Positions 33,301-42,884 of a stretch of DNA of 64,000 bases are shown piece by piece. Under the pieces are notes generated by a model. The model did not search any database. It saw only the letters and a program-made list of their open reading frames with translations, and was not told the origin of the DNA. Positions within the stretch are counted from its first letter, which is position 1, and each line of letters opens with the position of its first letter. The DNA comes from BOG-908 sp963850605 (lineage in GTDB: Bacteria > Pseudomonadota > Alphaproteobacteria > Acetobacterales > Acetobacteraceae). Location of the stretch: the NCBI GenBank assembly GCA_963850605.1, contig CAWKLX010000003.1:186001-250000 (forward strand), given 5' to 3'. Position numbers and translations under genes: made by a program.

Positions 33301-33771
33301 ATGTCTTTCCGCATCTCCGGGCTGTCACCCGAACCCTTCCGCCACCTGTTCGGCCTGCCCGACGCGGCGCTGCAGGCGCTCGGCGCCAGGCGCGTGACCG
33401 TGGACGCCTGCCCCGGTTTCCCGGAGCGCATCGCCATGCGCGACGCGGCCCCGGGCGAGCGCCTGCTGCTCGTCAACTTCGCGCACGTAACCCGCGCCAG
33501 CTCCCCCTACCGGGCGTCGCACGCCGTATTCATCAGCGAAGCCGCGGCCGAGCCGTACGACCGCGTGGACGAGGTGCCCGAAGTCTTGCGCCGCCGGCTG
33601 ATCTCGCTGCGCGCCTTCGACGCGGACGACATGATGCTCGATGCCGACGTGATGCAGGGCACCGAACTCGCCCCGGCGATCGCGCGGTTTTTCGCCGACC
33701 CAAGAACCGCCTACCTGCACGCGCACAACGCCAAACCCGGCTGCTACGCCGCCCGTGTGGACCGGGCATAG
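33301..33771 (+). CDS. DUF1203 family protein
   Basis: 156 residues. FRISGLSPEPFRHLFGLPDAAL at the start and the RVTVDACPGFPERIAMRDA..., LLLVNFAHVTRASSPYRASHAVFI and LHAHNAKPGCYAARVDRA segments are typical of DUF1203 proteins, cytoplasmic and of unknown role. ATG 33301. Stands alone, followed by a VOC gene. Confidence 0.85.
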   Translation: MSFRISGLSPEPFRHLFGLPDAALQALGARRVTVDACPGFPERIAMRDAAPGERLLLVNFAHVTRASSPYRASHAVFISEAAAEPYDRVDEVPEVLRRRLISLRAFDADDMMLDADVMQGTELAPAIARFFADPRTAYLHAHNAKPGCYAARVDRA

Positions 33772-33897
33772 CCCGCGCCGCATGGCACCTCGGGTAACGG
33801 CCAGCGTGCGGGTAGCCGTCCGCAATACAGTAATGATCGCCTCCGACATCGATGCTATAGTCAACCCTGCCATCGTGACCTCGGGGGAGAGAACACC

Positions 33898-34665
33898 ATG
33901 CCCAGCCGTGCAGGCGCGCCGATCTGGTACGAACTCATGACGCCCGACCCTGACGGCGCCAAGCGTTTCTACGACCACGTCATCGGCTGGAAGATCGACG
34001 CCCAGTCCCCCGGTGACGTGGATTACCGCATGATCGCCGCCCCCGGCGGCCTGGTCGGCGGCGTGCTCGGGCTCACCGACGACATGCAGAAGGGGGGCGC
34101 CCGCCCCGCCTGGCTCCCCTATTTCTCGTCGGACGACGTGGACGCCACCGCCAGCCAAACCCGCTCGCTCGGCGGCCACATCCTGGTCCCGCCGCACGAC
34201 CTGCCGGGCGTCGGCCGCTTCGCCCTGCTGACGGACCCGCAAGGCGCCCCGTTCTACATCATGCACGCCACCACCGAGCCCACATCCTCCCCCTTCGCCC
34301 CGAACGAGCCAGGACATTGCGGCTGGAACGAGCTCTCCACCACCGACATGGGCGCGGCGCTGGCCTTCTACGGCGCCCTGTTCGGCTGGCAGAACCGCGA
34401 AACGATGGATATGGGCCCCACGGGCGGCTACCACTTCCTCGACCTCGGCGACACGCGCCTGGGCGCCGCCGCCGAAATGCGGGACACCCATGCCCACTGG
34501 ACCCTCTACTTCACCGTCCCCGACCTGGACACCGCCATCGCGCACGTCCACGCCGGCGGCGGCACCATCACCATGGGCCCCCACGACGTCCCCGGCGGCA
34601 GCCGCATCGCCCACGGCACCGACCCCCAAAACGCAAGCTTCGCCCTGGTCTCCCCCCCAAAATAG
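33898..34665 (+). CDS. Two-domain VOC (glyoxalase/bleomycin-resistance-like) protein
   Basis: 255 residues made of two VOC units: the first starts GAPIWYELMTPDPDGAKRFY and ends RFALLTDPQGAPFYIM, and the second starts GHCGWNELSTTDMGAALAFY and ends RIAHGTDPQNASFALVSP. Such tandem proteins bind a metal or small molecule; the role is unknown. GGGGGAGA lies just before ATG 33898. The first REP palindrome of the RAYT unit begins at its last base. Confidence 0.9.
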   Translation: MPSRAGAPIWYELMTPDPDGAKRFYDHVIGWKIDAQSPGDVDYRMIAAPGGLVGGVLGLTDDMQKGGARPAWLPYFSSDDVDATASQTRSLGGHILVPPHDLPGVGRFALLTDPQGAPFYIMHATTEPTSSPFAPNEPGHCGWNELSTTDMGAALAFYGALFGWQNRETMDMGPTGGYHFLDLGDTRLGAAAEMRDTHAHWTLYFTVPDLDTAIAHVHAGGGTITMGPHDVPGGSRIAHGTDPQNASFALVSPPK

Positions 34666-34682
34666 GGTGGACGCAGTCCACC
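34666..34682. repeat. REP palindrome, left copy of the RAYT unit
   Basis: GGTGGACGCAGTCCACC, perfect 7-bp arms with a GCA loop, starting directly after the VOC stop codon. Confidence 0.85.
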
Positions 34683-34726
34683 ACTCGCACCAACCCCACC
34701 CACACCCGCAAAGTCCAAGACCCGCC

Positions 34727-35248
34727 ATGGCCGACTACCGCCGCAATCGCGTCCCCGGCGGCACTTGTTTCTTCACCGCCAACCTTCACGAACGCGGTTC
34801 CGATCTACTGATCCGGCATATCGCTGAACTCAGATCGGCCATCCAAGCCGCACGTGCGGCACAGCCGTTCCACATCGACGCCTGGGTCGTATTACCGGAC
34901 CACACGCATTGCCTCTGGACCCTGCCGCCGGGCGACAGCGACTACCCAAAACGCTGGCAAACCCTGAAATCGCGTTTTCCAAATCGCTACCCGCCTTCAA
35001 CCCAAGCCAGCCACAAAACTCGCCGCCGCGAGCGTGGCATCTGGCAACGCCGCTCCTGGGAACACACGGTCCGCAACGCGCGCGACGACACCGCCCACAT
35101 GGACTACATCCATTTTAACCCAGTCAAACACGGGCTCGCACAACACCCGATCGACTGGCCGTTCTCCACCTTCCGCCGCTGTGTCGCCGCAGGCCTCTAC
35201 CCCGCCAATTGGTCCGCCCCTGAACGACACCACGACCGACAAAGGTGA
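34727..35248 (+). CDS. REP-associated tyrosine transposase (RAYT, Y1_Tnp)
   Basis: 173 residues. Starts MADYRRNRVPGGTCFFTANLHERGSDLL, the usual RAYT opening, and carries the HUH metal motif in DAWVVLPDHTHCLW and the catalytic Tyr near YIHFNPVKHGL (MDYIHFNPVKHG). RAYTs nick single-stranded REP DNA and are thought to spread REP elements; they do not usually move themselves. Identical REP palindromes flank it at 34666 and 35270. Confidence 0.93.
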   Translation: MADYRRNRVPGGTCFFTANLHERGSDLLIRHIAELRSAIQAARAAQPFHIDAWVVLPDHTHCLWTLPPGDSDYPKRWQTLKSRFPNRYPPSTQASHKTRRRERGIWQRRSWEHTVRNARDDTAHMDYIHFNPVKHGLAQHPIDWPFSTFRRCVAAGLYPANWSAPERHHDRQR

Positions 35249-35269
35249 GTGGCCGGAATAAAGCAGCAG

Positions 35270-35286
35270 GGTGGACGCAGTCCACC
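35270..35286. repeat. REP palindrome, right copy of the RAYT unit
   Basis: The same 17 bases as at 34666, with matching neighbours (GGGTGGACGCAGTCCACCA), 22 bases after the RAYT stop. Confidence 0.85.
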
Positions 35287-35350
35287 AATCGCGGCACATT
35301 TCGCCAGCTACAGCAGAGCCAAATCAGTTTCCGTCCGTCGAGGCGTGAAA

Positions 35351-35368
35351 CCACGGACTGCATCCACC
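35351..35368. repeat. REP palindrome, third copy, inverted and imperfect
   Basis: CCACGGACTGCATCCACC, the reverse of the other two with two changes in the arms, 64 bases after the right copy. A pair of inverted REPs is the layout of a BIME-like unit. Confidence 0.7.
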
Positions 35369-35452
35369 CGACGCTCGCTGAGTCTGCCTCCGAATTTACG
35401 TTCCCATCACCAACCGCGTCATCCCAACCCTGTCCGCCGCGGGAGCTGAGTT

Positions 35453-36535
35453 GTGAACGCAGACCTGGTTGATCGCATCTATGAATGCGCGTTCCTCCCA
35501 GACCTCTGGCCGCAGGTCCTGACCGACATCGCGCATATGGTCCACGCCCGCGGCGGCATACTGGCAACCGCAACCCCGGCGCGTGGGATCTTCCGTTGGA
35601 CCGCGTCCGCGTCGGTCCGGGACATCATGCACGAGTTCGTCGCTGACGAATGGCTCACGAAGTCAGCGCGGTTGGGCCTGATCCAAGGCGCGCCCCATGC
35701 GGGATTCTTTTCACCAGCCGCGAAGACGCCGGACGAGTTCATGTCCGACACCGCCAACCGAGACTTCTTGCTGCCACGCGGCCTGGGCTGGGCCGCCGCC
35801 ACCACCATCGACATCCCCACCGGCGACAGGCTGCTCTTCAGCGTCGAGCGCGATTACGCGCGCGGACTGGTCGAGCCCGAAACCATCCGCCTGCTCGACG
35901 ATCTGCGCCCCCATCTGGCTCGCAGCGCGCTGATATCCGCCCGGCTGCAGATGGAGCGTGCCCGCGCCCTGGGCGAAGCGCTGGACAGGATCGGCCTGCC
36001 CGCGCTGGTGCTGGACGATCTCGGCACCGTGCTCGCCGCGAACGCTTTGGCCGAAGCCCTGCACGATCACCTGCGCTGGCGCGCCCGCGACAAGGTGTCG
36101 CTCAAGGATCGCCACGCCCAATCCCTGTTCATCCAGGCGATGGCGACGCTCGACGCCCCAGGCCGCCACGTACGCTCCTTCCCCGTCCGTGGCCTGGATG
36201 CGGCCGCCGCCATGGTGGCCCACGTCATCCCCATCGCTGGCGCCGGGCGCGATTTCGGTCTGCGCTGCGCCGCCATCTTCGTGCTGACACCGATCGCCCT
36301 ACCGCACGCGCCCCCCGTCGAACTCATCGGATCCCTCTTCGACCTCTCCCCCGCCGAAGCCCGCGTCGCCCGCCACCTGGCCTCCGGCGCCACCGTGGAC
36401 GAAATCGCGACCGCCGACGCCGTCTCCAGCAACACGGTGCGCACGCAGGTGCGTGGCATCCTGGAAAAAACCGGATGCCGCCGCCAGACCGAAGTGGTCG
36501 CCATTCTGGGCCGCATCACCCTCCCTCACACCTGA
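35453..36535 (+). CDS. LuxR-family transcriptional regulator
   Basis: 360 residues. The C-terminal LuxR helix-turn-helix is clear: LFDLSPAEARVARHLASGATVDEIATADAVSSNTVRTQVRGILEKTGCRRQTEVV read in segments, at about 295-345. The N-terminal two thirds resemble the PAS-like input region of the large LuxR group found in alphaproteobacteria; no autoinducer-binding signature is seen. GTG start at 35453. It stands alone, so the target is unknown. Confidence 0.88.
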   Translation: MNADLVDRIYECAFLPDLWPQVLTDIAHMVHARGGILATATPARGIFRWTASASVRDIMHEFVADEWLTKSARLGLIQGAPHAGFFSPAAKTPDEFMSDTANRDFLLPRGLGWAAATTIDIPTGDRLLFSVERDYARGLVEPETIRLLDDLRPHLARSALISARLQMERARALGEALDRIGLPALVLDDLGTVLAANALAEALHDHLRWRARDKVSLKDRHAQSLFIQAMATLDAPGRHVRSFPVRGLDAAAAMVAHVIPIAGAGRDFGLRCAAIFVLTPIALPHAPPVELIGSLFDLSPAEARVARHLASGATVDEIATADAVSSNTVRTQVRGILEKTGCRRQTEVVAILGRITLPHT

Positions 36536-36701
36536 AGCGTTTCGGCCGTCATCAATTCTGATGATGTGCGCTCGGCCCATTCGGCCGCACTCTGACCGCC
36601 GCGCGAAAGCACGGGTGGAAGCCAACCGATGCGCGATGGTTTCCGCAGCCGATCGGAATGGGCTTGTTTCTAAAAAGATATGATTCAATGGGAGGGTTGC
36701 C

Positions 36702-38354
36702 ATGACCGATGTTCTGAGCCGGGAAGTCGTCGAATGGGTTCCTCGAGTCGGGAAGTCGTTGAATGGGTCGAACGTTTTACCGGATTGCGCCTCGACGGCG
36801 ATGGCGCCGCCGCGTCGCCGGCTGCGCATCAGATCATCCCGTCAAGCAGCAACCACCCTCATGCCGCTGCTGCCAAAAAGGCCTCGCATCCTGCGCCAGC
36901 TCACGCGAAGCCGGACAAGGCCAAGTTCGATGGCGGCGAAATCACATTGGTGTTAATGATACTGACAGACTTGGCGAATGAGGATTATCGGCGTACGGCG
37001 CCTCCGGCCTTTAGTTCGTGGAGGGTGGGGCTCACAGGCGGATTGGACGTGTGGCTATACCAGGTTCAACAGGTCGTCGAGAAATGGCGCGACCCGGAAA
37101 CACGGCCGGAAGCAGTGCGCCTATGGCGCTCGGCGGAGCCGCACCTCTGGTCGTTCGTGACCGAAGCGGAGAAGAACCCCGAAGCCGCCGATTGCGGGAA
37201 TTCACGAGATCAAAGCCGCCATCTACGCGATTGCTGACAGCCTCAGCTTTTATGCACGCCGACCAGGAGGTCGAGGCGGCCGCCAACGCCAAACCGACCC
37301 CCGAATTGAACTTCGACATGGAGAGTTCGCGAACTCAAGAGGCTGGAGCCCGGCATGCGCGCCTGGCTCGATGCCGTCCGTGCGAGCGGCGATCTCGCCA
37401 CCCCCGAGGCCAAGCGGCTGCAGAAACACCTCGAACTATATTTTTCGGTGTCGGATGCGTCGATGCGACTGGCAAAGTTCAAGGAAGCACACGAACTTCC
37501 CGGTACAGGCAGCCTCGCTGACCTTGTTGTCCTGCTTTCCGATAATGGCGCGCAGGCCGCCGAAGTTCATGTCCAAACTATTCAAGGTACTCGTCGAGAA
37601 CGCCATTCACGCCGGAAGTCCCGGTGCGGAACAAGCTCTCGAAACGGTGAAAAAGTGGGTCGAGCACTCCAAGACGGCCGTGCACATGGGCCGCAAGTTC
37701 TTCGGGGCCGTCAACATCGCCCTCGGCGTCAAAAGCTTGGTTGAGGCGATAAAGAAGGACGATTGGCACGGCATCATCTCTAGCGCAGCCAGCATCGCCG
37801 GCGGTGCTATCGAGGTGGCAGAAGGCGCCGAGCTCATCTCCTCTAGCACCGCCGCCATGGCGGGAGCGAGCGTCATGACCATCTGGATCACCGCAGACAC
37901 CATCCTCACCGCCGCGGAAGTCGCGCACTGGTTCCGGGAGGAAGAGGAAAAGGACGCCTTCCTTTCTCTCGTGTCCGACGCCCGGAAGATCGTTCCCAAA
38001 GGCAAGAAACTCGCCGCCGCCCTGGACAAGCAGGAGCAAACCGAAGACGGAAAGGACAGCCTCGACGCCGACGACAATGAACGCTACGGAAAGTATGTCG
38101 AAAAATACGCCCAGGAAGTCCGCAGCGACCTGAAGAAGCTGCTCGATCGGCACTTCAATTCATCGGCCAAGACCACGGTCGGCGGCTATCCCGAACTCAT
38201 CAAACCCGCACTGCCGATGATCAAGCGCGCCGTCGAGTTGATGAACGTGTTCGACGACATACCCAGGGTGGTGAGCGAAGGCTTCGAGACGATCTGCGAA
38301 GCCATCAAAATGATGACCTCCTTGGAGGCTGCGACCAACAATCCCGACGGCTGA
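36702..38354 (+). pseudogene. Decayed gene for a ~540-aa helical protein of unknown function
   Basis: A strong ribosome site GGAGG (36691-36695) precedes ATG 36702, which opens TDVLSREVVEWV. A 29-bp tandem duplication (GGGAAGTCGT at 36721 and again at 36750) then shifts the frame. The protein goes on as ERFTGLRLDGDG, a linker rich in Ala, His and Pro, WRVGLTGGLDVWLYQVQQVVEKW, then in further frames EIKAAIYAIADSLSFYA, DQEVEAAANAKPTPELNF, RAWLDAVRASGDLATPEAKR, and finally a 260-residue C-terminal part. I count five frame changes (about 36734-36762, 37190, 37250, 37325, 37565). No family recognised. Confidence 0.65.
37371..38354 (+). CDS. Longest open fragment of the decayed helical protein gene
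   Basis: The open frame holds the intact C-terminal portion from about 37569 (MSKLFKVLVENAIHAG). It has helices, then a long hydrophobic stretch near 37790-37920 (SAASIAGGAIEVAEGAELIS, TAAMAGASVMTIWITADTIL), and a charged tail (FREEEEKDAF, DKQEQTEDGKDSLDADD, YGKYVEKYAQEVRSDLKK). A hydrophobic hairpin in a helical, charged protein is compatible with a membrane-inserting or pore-forming role, but this is inference only. Codons before 37569 are out of frame with the ancestral protein. Confidence 0.45.
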   Translation: MPSVRAAISPPPRPSGCRNTSNYIFRCRMRRCDWQSSRKHTNFPVQAASLTLLSCFPIMARRPPKFMSKLFKVLVENAIHAGSPGAEQALETVKKWVEHSKTAVHMGRKFFGAVNIALGVKSLVEAIKKDDWHGIISSAASIAGGAIEVAEGAELISSSTAAMAGASVMTIWITADTILTAAEVAHWFREEEEKDAFLSLVSDARKIVPKGKKLAAALDKQEQTEDGKDSLDADDNERYGKYVEKYAQEVRSDLKKLLDRHFNSSAKTTVGGYPELIKPALPMIKRAVELMNVFDDIPRVVSEGFETICEAIKMMTSLEAATNNPDG

Positions 38355-38447
38355 CGGTATCCACTAAATCGCCCACAGCGGCGCCGACGTCACCACCGCG
38401 GCCTGCGCTGCTAGCTCGCGGCTCACATCAGAACTGAGGAGTTAGCT

Positions 38448-38810
38448 ATGAGTAAGAAGAATGGCCTGGAATCCATCTTCAGATACGTCACAAACGCCAG
38501 AGCCAGTCTAAGACGCTACGAAAACAAAATGACCGACGATACAAAGAAAATTCTTAAGGCGATTGACGACCTGATCAAAAAACTAAAGCCCGTTATGGAA
38601 GAGCAAAAAAAACTGACCAAGACTGTTGATGATGCAAAGGCGGTAGTGCTTGATTATAATAAAGCTGTTGATGACCTTGCCAAGGACGCTAACAAGATAC
38701 TGAGGGTTCTCCTGAAATTGGATGACAAAGACGACCCCGAAAATAACTTCCGGCAAATAGGCTCGGGTATCTCCGAGATCGAGCTTCCGGAGAACCATTT
38801 CAAGCTTTGA
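38448..38810 (+). CDS. Small coiled-coil protein, hypothetical (120 aa)
   Basis: 120 residues with a long heptad-like stretch from about 20 to 95 (LKAIDDLIKKLKPVMEEQKK, KTVDDAKAVVLDYNKAVDDL, ANKILRVLLKLDD), very rich in Lys and Asp. GAGGAG lies just upstream of ATG 38448. A+T content and Lys/Ile use are much higher than in neighbours, a sign of recent transfer. It follows the decayed helical gene by 93 bases on the same strand and may have been its partner. No family recognised. Confidence 0.65.
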   Translation: MSKKNGLESIFRYVTNARASLRRYENKMTDDTKKILKAIDDLIKKLKPVMEEQKKLTKTVDDAKAVVLDYNKAVDDLAKDANKILRVLLKLDDKDDPENNFRQIGSGISEIELPENHFKL

Positions 38811-38831
38811 CGGACGCTATCGAACAGGGAC

Positions 38832-38861
38832 GTAGGATGGGTTAGCGTAGCGTAACCCATA
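38832..38861. repeat. REP-type palindrome (ATGGGTTA arms)
   Basis: Arms ATGGGTTA (38837-38844) and TAACCCAT (38853-38860) around GCGTAGCG, with the lead GTAGG. This form is common in many proteobacteria. Confidence 0.75.
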
Positions 38862-39079
38862 GCTTTCTCGCGCCTCTCCCGCGCCACCCTGCCGCCGTGC
38901 TCGCGCCCGTCAACGAAGCGTGCCGCGCCGCTCCGGCCACCCATCGCGCTTGCGCGATGGGAACCCCGCGCGGTGGCCTGCGGCCATCCTCGACAGCCAC
39001 TCCGCGCGACCGCCCGAAATGCGCAGGTCAGGGCAAAGGAACAGGCCCCCCAATCGAAAAAAGGAACACCTTTCTCCCC

Positions 39080-39109
39080 GTAGGGCGGAAAAGCGAAGCG
39101 CCTTCCGCC
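39080..39109. repeat. REP-type palindrome (GGCGGAA arms)
   Basis: Arms GGCGGAA (39084-39090) and TTCCGCC (39103-39109), lead GTAGG, and a centre AAGCGAAGCGCC similar to the previous element. Same design, different arms. Confidence 0.75.
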
Positions 39110-39268
39110 ACGCCCCGCCTGGCAAAGCAACCTCTGAAACAAGCAAACCTCTCTTACCGGCCAAAGCGCCTCGCATACCGGCCCAAACGCCCCAGGGAAA
39201 ACTTTCCTTTGCCCAGCTCCGCCCTCCCGTGGTCATTACCACCCGCCACCACGCACCAGGCCCCTACC

Positions 39269-39946
39269 GTGAACGCACGCTTCCAACTCCGCGACCCGTC
39301 CGAGCCGGCGCCCAGCGCCGATCAGCGCCGCGCGCGGAACCTGGATTACTGCGAATACCTGATCGACCGCGGCATGACACTCGCCCGCGCCGCATCCGAC
39401 CGCGCGCTCGACGAAATCGCCACAACACCCGCCGTGACCCGCATCCCAACCTCGATGGCCGCCGAAATCGACAAGTGGAAAGAGGAAGCGCGCCGCCGCG
39501 GACCGAACCACGGCAAACTCTTCACCCTCATCAGCCGCTGCATCCGCCAGACCATGCTGCTGGAAATGTACCTCGCCGAAGGCCACACCCCCAACCCAGC
39601 CCCCCGCACCCAGGCCACCCAGCGCCAGGCCGCCGCCGACCCCGCCCCACCCCCGCGCCCAGAGCCAGAGCCCCTGCGCCGCGACTACGTGGAACGCCTG
39701 GATTGCATGCTGGAAGACCCCGTCCTGGACGACGAAGCCCAGGTCCAACGCATCCTGCAAAGCATCGGCCGAGACCTCGGCCTCGGCCCGCGCGTGCCCG
39801 ACGCCCCTGCAATCGCCAAACCGCCCAATACGCGCACCGCGTCGTGCCCCAGCAGCCCAAGGCCGCCCAATCAGGCGCCCGAGGCCCAAACTGCCAGCGC
39901 CGGCCCGCCGGAAACAACGCCTCGCCAAAATACCCGACGATGGTGA
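39269..39946 (+). CDS. Conserved hypothetical protein (225 aa)
   Basis: From GTG 39269: NARFQLRDPSEPAPSADQRRARNL then YCEYLIDRGMTLARAASDRAL, a helical middle with RIPTSMAAEIDKWKEEARRR, HGKLFTLISRCIRQTMLLEMYL, then a Pro/Ala-rich linker and a helical DYVERLDCMLEDPVLDDEAQVQ segment before a disordered Pro-rich tail. Proteins of this look occur in acetic-acid-bacterium relatives; no function is known to me. The frame upstream of 39269 is low-complexity and not used. Confidence 0.6.
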   Translation: MNARFQLRDPSEPAPSADQRRARNLDYCEYLIDRGMTLARAASDRALDEIATTPAVTRIPTSMAAEIDKWKEEARRRGPNHGKLFTLISRCIRQTMLLEMYLAEGHTPNPAPRTQATQRQAAADPAPPPRPEPEPLRRDYVERLDCMLEDPVLDDEAQVQRILQSIGRDLGLGPRVPDAPAIAKPPNTRTASCPSSPRPPNQAPEAQTASAGPPETTPRQNTRRW

Positions 39947-40095
39947 ACACGGCCGCCCCGCCCGACACCCCTTAACCCGCATTCGCCCCGCGAATGCGGG
40001 GCCGCACGCGCATACCCCGCGCAACCCCGCCCCGCATCTGGCCTCCCCCATACGGCATGTGCCAAACATGCCCGTAAACAAGGGATGGAGCGACC

Positions 40096-42159
<2,064 letters not shown>

Positions 42160-42161
42160 GA

Positions 42162-42193
42162 AAGGGCGGCGCCCGTTCAGCGGCGCCGCCCTT
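42162..42193. terminator. Bidirectional GC-rich terminator hairpin
   Basis: 12-bp arms AAGGGCGGCGCC / GGCGCCGCCCTT around an 8-base loop, two bases after the fadB-type stop and 22 before the stop of the opposing secreted-protein gene; the flanks are A-rich on one side and T-containing on the other. Confidence 0.7.
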
Positions 42194-42214
42194 CTCCTTC
42201 TCCGCCGTGCGGGC

Positions 42215-42691
42215 TTACTTGCCCGTGCGAACCACAGCCGTATTCACCGTCGCCGTGCAGCCGCCGCCTACGGGGTCGGCCGCCGGAATCGTGATGGTGG
42301 TCGAACCAACGCCCGAGTTGGCATCAGTCATCGTCGATGTGAACTTGAAGTTCACGGTCTCCGCTGGGAGCGTCAAGCTTCCAAAGGTGGCGCACTGTGC
42401 ATTCGACGTATAACCATTCAGGCCGCCCGCCGGTATAGCCGCGAAGCCGGAGCACAGCTGAAGTATGCCGAAAGCCGGCGTGTAGAGTGTAAATCCAGAC
42501 TTACCGTCGCCTGGAAACTTGAATTCAGAAAAATTGCCGGAACCCTGACTTAGACCGACAGCCGAACACTGCGACGTGGCCGACGCCACGACGCCGTAGC
42601 TGCCATACAGACCAGCCGTCATGCCCGCGGCATTCGCCACGCCACTCAACGCAACGGACGCGGCAAATATGCCACCGAATAGCTTATGCAT
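42215..42691 (-). CDS. Secreted protein of unknown function (158 aa)
   Basis: A short signal peptide (MHKLFGGIFAASVALSGVANA) is followed by a Gly/Thr/Ser-rich, strand-forming domain with four Cys (TSQCSAVG, ILQLCSGF, NAQCATFG, GGGCTATV), probably two disulfides. No family recognised. ATG 42691 with GGGGAG seven bases upstream; the frame above it lacks a site. Convergent to the FadB-like gene. A possible parallel to the exported protein at 10403, but the sequences do not match. Confidence 0.65.
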   Translation of the reverse strand: MHKLFGGIFAASVALSGVANAAGMTAGLYGSYGVVASATSQCSAVGLSQGSGNFSEFKFPGDGKSGFTLYTPAFGILQLCSGFAAIPAGGLNGYTSNAQCATFGSLTLPAETVNFKFTSTMTDANSGVGSTTITIPAADPVGGGCTATVNTAVVRTGK

Positions 42692-42884
42692 TTCAAACTC
42701 CCCTTTTATTTTTGTGGGCGCGAAGATCACCGCCTCAACCATCGTCTTTGGCGATGACCTAACGTTAACGTCACCCATGTTAAGGGTTGCGTCAACTGGC
42801 CGGACTGTAGCTCACGTAAACGTCAGACGTCGACATCAGCAAAGCCCGGCCCGTGCCTGCAATCCTGGCGCGCAGGGAAGGGGA

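Larger units (their letters stand above)
38811..39268. other. Intergenic region with two REP-type palindromes
   Basis: About 460 bases without a supported gene. The only clear structure is the pair of REP palindromes at 38832-38861 and 39080-39109. A long frame covering the area lacks a ribosome site and has low-complexity content. Confidence 0.5.

Noticed and set aside
38897..39268. N-terminal extension of the hypothetical protein at 39269
   Set aside because: No ribosome site, low-complexity Arg/Pro content, and it overlaps a REP palindrome.
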